In this document: positions 22,176-25,456 of the stretch, piece by piece
Position numbering within the stretch: position 1 is the first letter of the stretch
Layout of the letters: each line of letters begins with the position of its first letter
Position numbers and translations under genes: made by a program
NCBI GenBank assembly: GCA_039679975.1
Contig: JBDKTZ010000052.1
Coordinates: 1 to 25,456, forward strand
Length of the DNA stretch: 25,456 nucleotides
From: JBCFBK01 sp039679975
GTDB lineage: Bacteria > Bacteroidota > Bacteroidia > Bacteroidales > Prolixibacteraceae
Reading direction: 5' to 3'
The notes under the pieces: model-generated
Told to the model about the DNA's origin: nothing
Database searches by the model: none
The model's input: the letters and a program-made list of their open reading frames with translations, nothing else

Positions 22176-23390
22176 TCAGGCCTGTGATTTTCTTTCGGAT
22201 ACAATCTTCTCGGTATCCAATGCGATCATCAACTCCTCATCGGTGGGGATGACAATTACAGTGACAGACGAATCATCCGTACTGATAACCTGTTCCCTCC
22301 CCCGTAAACCTTTATTCTTATTTTCATCAATCCTGATACCGAGAAACTCCATGTTCTTTGAGATCTCATAGCGGTTTTCATCGCCATTTTCTCCAATACC
22401 TCCGGTAAAGATCAGAATATCGAGGCCACCCATGGCCGCGATATAGGAGCCAATGTACTTTTTAATTTTATAATTATAAATATCCAGGGCTAGTTTCGCT
22501 CTGTCATTCCCCTCTCCTGCTGCCACCTCTATTTCCCGCATATCCGATGAAATGCCGGTGAGCCCAAGCATTCCGCTATGTTTATTAAAGAGCACATTAG
22601 CTGATTTGAGACCGATAGCTTCTTTTTCCATAATATAGGTCACAGCCCCCACATCCAAATCACCGCATCTTGTTCCCATAATTAACCCTTCCAGTGGAGT
22701 GAAGCCCATGCTGGTATCGACAGAACGACCATTTTGTACAGCAGCGATTGAAGCACCATTTCCCAAATGACAAGAAATGATTTTTTGACCTGCGTATTCC
22801 CGTTTCAGGATCTCGCAGGCCCTTGCAGTTACATAACGGTGACTGGTTCCGTGGAAACCATAACGTCGTATACCATACTTTTTATACAAGACGTAAGGAA
22901 TTCCATACATGTAGGCCACTGGCTCCATCGTCTGATGAAAAGCTGTATCAAAAACACCCACCTGAGGAATCCCGGGGATCAGTTCTTCCATTGCTTCGAT
23001 CCCTTTCAGATTAGGCGGATTATGCAAAGGAGCCAGATTGGTACATTTAACCAATGCGTCGATGACATCGTCAGTGATAAACTCACTGGAACTAAAAAAC
23101 TCACCTCCATGTACCACCCGGTGTCCCACGGCATCTATTTCATCCATGTTCTTAAGGCAACCATATTTTTCACTGGTGAGTACGCCCAATATATATTCGA
23201 TCCCGCTTTTATGATCAAGAATTTCACCTTCAAAAACAATCTGACGCCCGTCTTCATGTTTGTGTTTCAGGAAAGAACCTTTCAATCCCAACTTTTCAAT
23301 CCCGCCTTTGGCAATGACCTTCCGGTCTTCCATACTGAAAAGTTGATATTTGATGGAACTGCTGCCGCAGTTAAGTACAAGAATCTTCAT
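22176..23390 (-). CDS. ackA: Acetate kinase
   Basis: Forms acetate and ATP from acetyl phosphate and ADP. 404 residues, normal for AckA. Diagnostic motifs are the N-terminal LVLNCGSSSIKYQLF, AVGHRVVHGGE, LAPLHNPPN, VFDTAFHQTM, YGFHGTSHRYV, the phosphate-site HLGNGASIAAV, MGFTPLEGLIMGTRCGD and IFTGGIGENG. No active-site residue appears changed. Start is ATG at 23390, 10 bp after the dehydrogenase gene. A 94-bp gap to ptb is the only sizeable break in the operon; no strong promoter was found there. It pairs with pta of the same operon. Confidence 0.97.
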   Translation of the reverse strand: MKILVLNCGSSSIKYQLFSMEDRKVIAKGGIEKLGLKGSFLKHKHEDGRQIVFEGEILDHKSGIEYILGVLTSEKYGCLKNMDEIDAVGHRVVHGGEFFSSSEFITDDVIDALVKCTNLAPLHNPPNLKGIEAMEELIPGIPQVGVFDTAFHQTMEPVAYMYGIPYVLYKKYGIRRYGFHGTSHRYVTARACEILKREYAGQKIISCHLGNGASIAAVQNGRSVDTSMGFTPLEGLIMGTRCGDLDVGAVTYIMEKEAIGLKSANVLFNKHSGMLGLTGISSDMREIEVAAGEGNDRAKLALDIYNYKIKKYIGSYIAAMGGLDILIFTGGIGENGDENRYEISKNMEFLGIRIDENKNKGLRGREQVISTDDSSVTVIVIPTDEELMIALDTEKIVSERKSQA

Positions 23391-23400
23391 TTTTTTTGTT

Positions 23401-24375
23401 TTACAATCTGTTAGTACTACCAGTTAATTGTTTATCGCCTTCTTCATCGTAACTGTAAAAACCCTTTCCTGAAGACACACCAAATTGTTTGGCCCGCACA
23501 AGACGTTTAATATACGGAGAAGGCTTATAACGCACATCTCCGAATTCACTGTATATATTTTCCATCCACAGAACAACTTTATCCAGTCCCATGATATCAG
23601 CCACCTCAAAGGGTCCCATACGCATGCCCAGACCGATACGCATAGTTTCATCGATATCTTCGATCGATGAAACACCCTCCATCATTTCTTCACAGGCCTC
23701 ATTTAGGAGTACAACAAACAGACGGATACTGACCAGGCCTGCCGATTCTGCCACAGGAATGATCTTTCGGTTAATCATGTTCACAAACTTGCAGACCTTT
23801 TCATAAGCATCCTCTGAAGTATATAAACCTTTAACAACTTCAATCACCCGGGCTTCAGGAGATGATACAAAGAAATGCAGGCTGACACAGCGTTCCTTAT
23901 GTACCAGCTCGGACGAAAGTTCGGTGATCACGATTGTTGTTGAATTAGTGGCGATGATACAATCCTGATCAACCACTTCTTCTATTTTTTTAAAAATTTC
24001 CTTTCTTTCCTTAAGCTTGGCGCCACGGTCTACTGCCCGGATTGCTTCAATAACAAAATCGCAACCGGCAAGATCAGAATAATTCATTGATCCCTTGATA
24101 CGGGAAAGAATTGACCTTTTTTCACTCGAAGTCAATCCCCAGTGCTCGATACGATGATCCAGTACCTTCCCTAAATTTACATAGGCTTCCTTAATCTTCT
24201 CTTCACTGACCTCGATGAAAACAACTTCAATTCCATAAGTACTGGCTACGCGGGCGATGTTTTGCCCTACCAAACCGCAACCGACAATGCCAATTTTTGA
24301 GAACAAGGTTTTGGATTTATCTTTTCTGATCAGACCAAATTCTTCGATCGATTCATATATGATATCACTCGCCAT
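23401..24375 (-). CDS. 3-hydroxyacyl-CoA dehydrogenase family protein (3-hydroxybutyryl-CoA dehydrogenase-like)
   Basis: 324 residues, longer than the usual 280 or so because of about 26 extra N-terminal residues before the Rossmann strand. The NAD-binding motif GCGLVG (32-37) is intact and the catalytic pair H167 (SLHFFVSSPEARV) and E179 (VIEVV) is present. Two active-site positions deviate: the canonical NTSSL segment reads NSTTI (144-148), putting Thr147 where the substrate-binding serine is, and the canonical PGFVVNR reads AGLVSIR (212-218), putting Ile217 where the conserved asparagine is. The C-terminal domain (GLGMRMGPFEVADIMGLD, SGKGFYSY) is normal. By family it would reduce acetoacetyl-CoA in butyrate formation, but altered substrate range or weak activity is possible. 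It sits between pta and ackA, 12 and 10 bp away. Confidence 0.87.
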   Translation of the reverse strand: MASDIIYESIEEFGLIRKDKSKTLFSKIGIVGCGLVGQNIARVASTYGIEVVFIEVSEEKIKEAYVNLGKVLDHRIEHWGLTSSEKRSILSRIKGSMNYSDLAGCDFVIEAIRAVDRGAKLKERKEIFKKIEEVVDQDCIIATNSTTIVITELSSELVHKERCVSLHFFVSSPEARVIEVVKGLYTSEDAYEKVCKFVNMINRKIIPVAESAGLVSIRLFVVLLNEACEEMMEGVSSIEDIDETMRIGLGMRMGPFEVADIMGLDKVVLWMENIYSEFGDVRYKPSPYIKRLVRAKQFGVSSGKGFYSYDEEGDKQLTGSTNRL

Positions 24376-24387
24376 ATCTTTAATTTT

Positions 24388-25392
24388 TTAATCAAAAAGT
24401 GCAGCCGCCTGGTTTGAAGTAATTGCAACCATATTCACAATATCGCTGACCGAACATCCCCGCGACAAATCATTGATAGGGGCAGCCATTCCCTGCAGAA
24501 CAGGACCAATTGCTTCGGCCCCCGCCAATCGCTGAACCAGCTTATATCCTATATTTGCTGCTTCCAGTCCCGGAAATACCAACACATTTGCTCTTCCTGC
24601 CACTTCACTCCCGGGAGCTTTTAGTCTGGCCACATCAGGCATCAATGCAGCATCCAATTGCAATTCCCCGTCGATCTTCAGTTGCGGATCCAGTTCCCTG
24701 GCAATCTTCAGCGCATTGACCACTTTATCGACAAGCGGGTGGCGGGCACTTCCCTTTGTTGAAAAACTAAGCATAGCTACCCGGGGTTCCAGACCAACCA
24801 AAGCTTTAGCTGTTCTGGCTGTGGTTACCGCAATCTCCGCCAACTGTTTTTCATCCGGATCGGGCATGACCGCACAATCGGCAAAAACCAAAATACCGTT
24901 ATGACCAAAACGAGGATCATTGACAAACATGAAAAAAGCTCCCGAAACAACACTCACACCAGGTCGTGTTTTCACAAACTGAAATGCAGGCCTTAAAACA
25001 TCACCGGTAGCATTAATAGCGCCGGCGATTTCCCCGTCAGCATCTCCGTTTTTGATCATGATGCATGCAAAAACCAATGGGTCATTCAACATTTCCAAGG
25101 CCTCAGCATACGTCAACCCTTTTGATTTCCTCATCTCTACCATCAAATCGGCATATGCCGCACGGCGATCATCGGTTTTCGGATCCACCAGAACAGCTCC
25201 ATTCACGTTGACACCGCATTCCTCAGCCGCCTTCATGATTTCAACCGGATTTCCAAGTAAGGTGATCCGCGCTATACTTTCTTTCAGGATAATCTCAGTG
25301 GCCCGTAAGGTCCGCGGTTCAGTTCCTTCAGGTAAAACAATGCGTTTCTGATCATTCTGTGCGTTTTTAATGACACGCTCAAGTAACTTCAT
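24388..25392 (-). CDS. pta: Phosphate acetyltransferase
   Basis: Interconverts acetyl-CoA and acetyl phosphate. 334 residues, the short form consisting only of the catalytic PTA_PTB domain, without the N-terminal DRTGG regulatory part of the long enterobacterial form. Typical segments are RIVLPEGTEPRTLRA, DGEIAGAINATGDVLRPAF, GVSVVSGAFFMF, ILVFADCAVMPDP, MLSFSTKGSA, VDGELQ-like KIDGELQLDAAL and NVLVFPGLEAANIGYKLVQ. Start is ATG at 25392. It is the first gene of the pta, dehydrogenase, ackA, ptb, buk operon; only 64 bp upstream is visible and no convincing promoter was found in it. Confidence 0.96.
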   Translation of the reverse strand: MKLLERVIKNAQNDQKRIVLPEGTEPRTLRATEIILKESIARITLLGNPVEIMKAAEECGVNVNGAVLVDPKTDDRRAAYADLMVEMRKSKGLTYAEALEMLNDPLVFACIMIKNGDADGEIAGAINATGDVLRPAFQFVKTRPGVSVVSGAFFMFVNDPRFGHNGILVFADCAVMPDPDEKQLAEIAVTTARTAKALVGLEPRVAMLSFSTKGSARHPLVDKVVNALKIARELDPQLKIDGELQLDAALMPDVARLKAPGSEVAGRANVLVFPGLEAANIGYKLVQRLAGAEAIGPVLQGMAAPINDLSRGCSVSDIVNMVAITSNQAAALFD

Positions 25393-25456
25393 GTGCTTAA
25401 TATTTTATGAATTACCACATGAAACTCGCCAAAATCCAAAGTTGGAGTCGTGCTGT

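Noticed and set aside
22767..23414. Plus-strand 215-codon reading frame
   Set aside because: It is antisense to ackA, an unambiguous acetate kinase.

Overview
The window looks like a chromosomal segment from an anaerobic or facultative member of the Bacteroidota, most likely an environmental Bacteroidales/Marinilabiliales-type fermenter. This rests on the ECF-sigma/FecR pair with a DUF4974-like tail, the M56 peptidase fused to a TonB C-terminal domain next to BlaI, TTTG-N19-TAnnTTTG type promoters, near absence of Shine-Dalgarno sequences, and the mix of gene families. Nearly everything is on the minus strand; only two genes (2170-2568 and 11645-12493) are on the plus strand. No rRNA, tRNA, CRISPR array or transposase gene was seen.

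Layout: (1) 1-1741, a FecR-type anti-sigma factor cut by the window edge and its ECF sigma factor. (2) 2170-2568, a small conserved membrane protein whose stop codon abuts the stop codon of the next operon. (3) 2569-5775, a BlaI repressor, M56/TonB sensor and secreted TPR protein operon. Upstream of it lie five 16-bp dyads in two clusters, all with a 20-bp period inside each cluster, each cluster beside a TAAATTTG element, with a perfect 16-bp inverted repeat between them. (4) 6268-10025, housekeeping genes: lipoyl synthase, a ferredoxin-NADP reductase-like flavoprotein, a free-standing B3/B4 domain protein, a small PlsC-like acyltransferase and an omega-amidase-type nitrilase. (5) 10135-11424, an outer-membrane-like protein with a well-formed promoter, then the divergent FRG-domain gene with an intrinsic terminator on its stop codon. 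(6) 12580-14058, rhamnulokinase. (7) 14283-18384, a respiratory/sulfur module: octaheme cytochrome c of the tetrathionate reductase family, cytochrome b, and a split YeeE/YedE sulfur transporter whose second part carries a rhodanese-like domain without the catalytic cysteine. (8) 18668-19951, a CE15-type glucuronoyl esterase. (9) 20060-25392, a fermentation operon in the order pta, 3-hydroxyacyl-CoA dehydrogenase, ackA, ptb, buk.

How the genes work together: the fermentation operon would turn acetyl-CoA and butyryl-CoA into acetate and butyrate with ATP gain. CE15 esterase and rhamnulokinase fit plant or algal polysaccharide use. The octaheme cytochrome and cytochrome b could pass quinol electrons to a sulfur oxyanion (or a nitrogen compound) in the periplasm, with the YeeE/YedE pair importing a reduced sulfur product. 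The most unusual signals are the periodic operator arrays before blaI, heptanucleotide-phased repeats at three points of the sulfur module (one of them encoding the tail of the cytochrome b), and non-canonical active-site residues in the dehydrogenase and the rhodanese domain.
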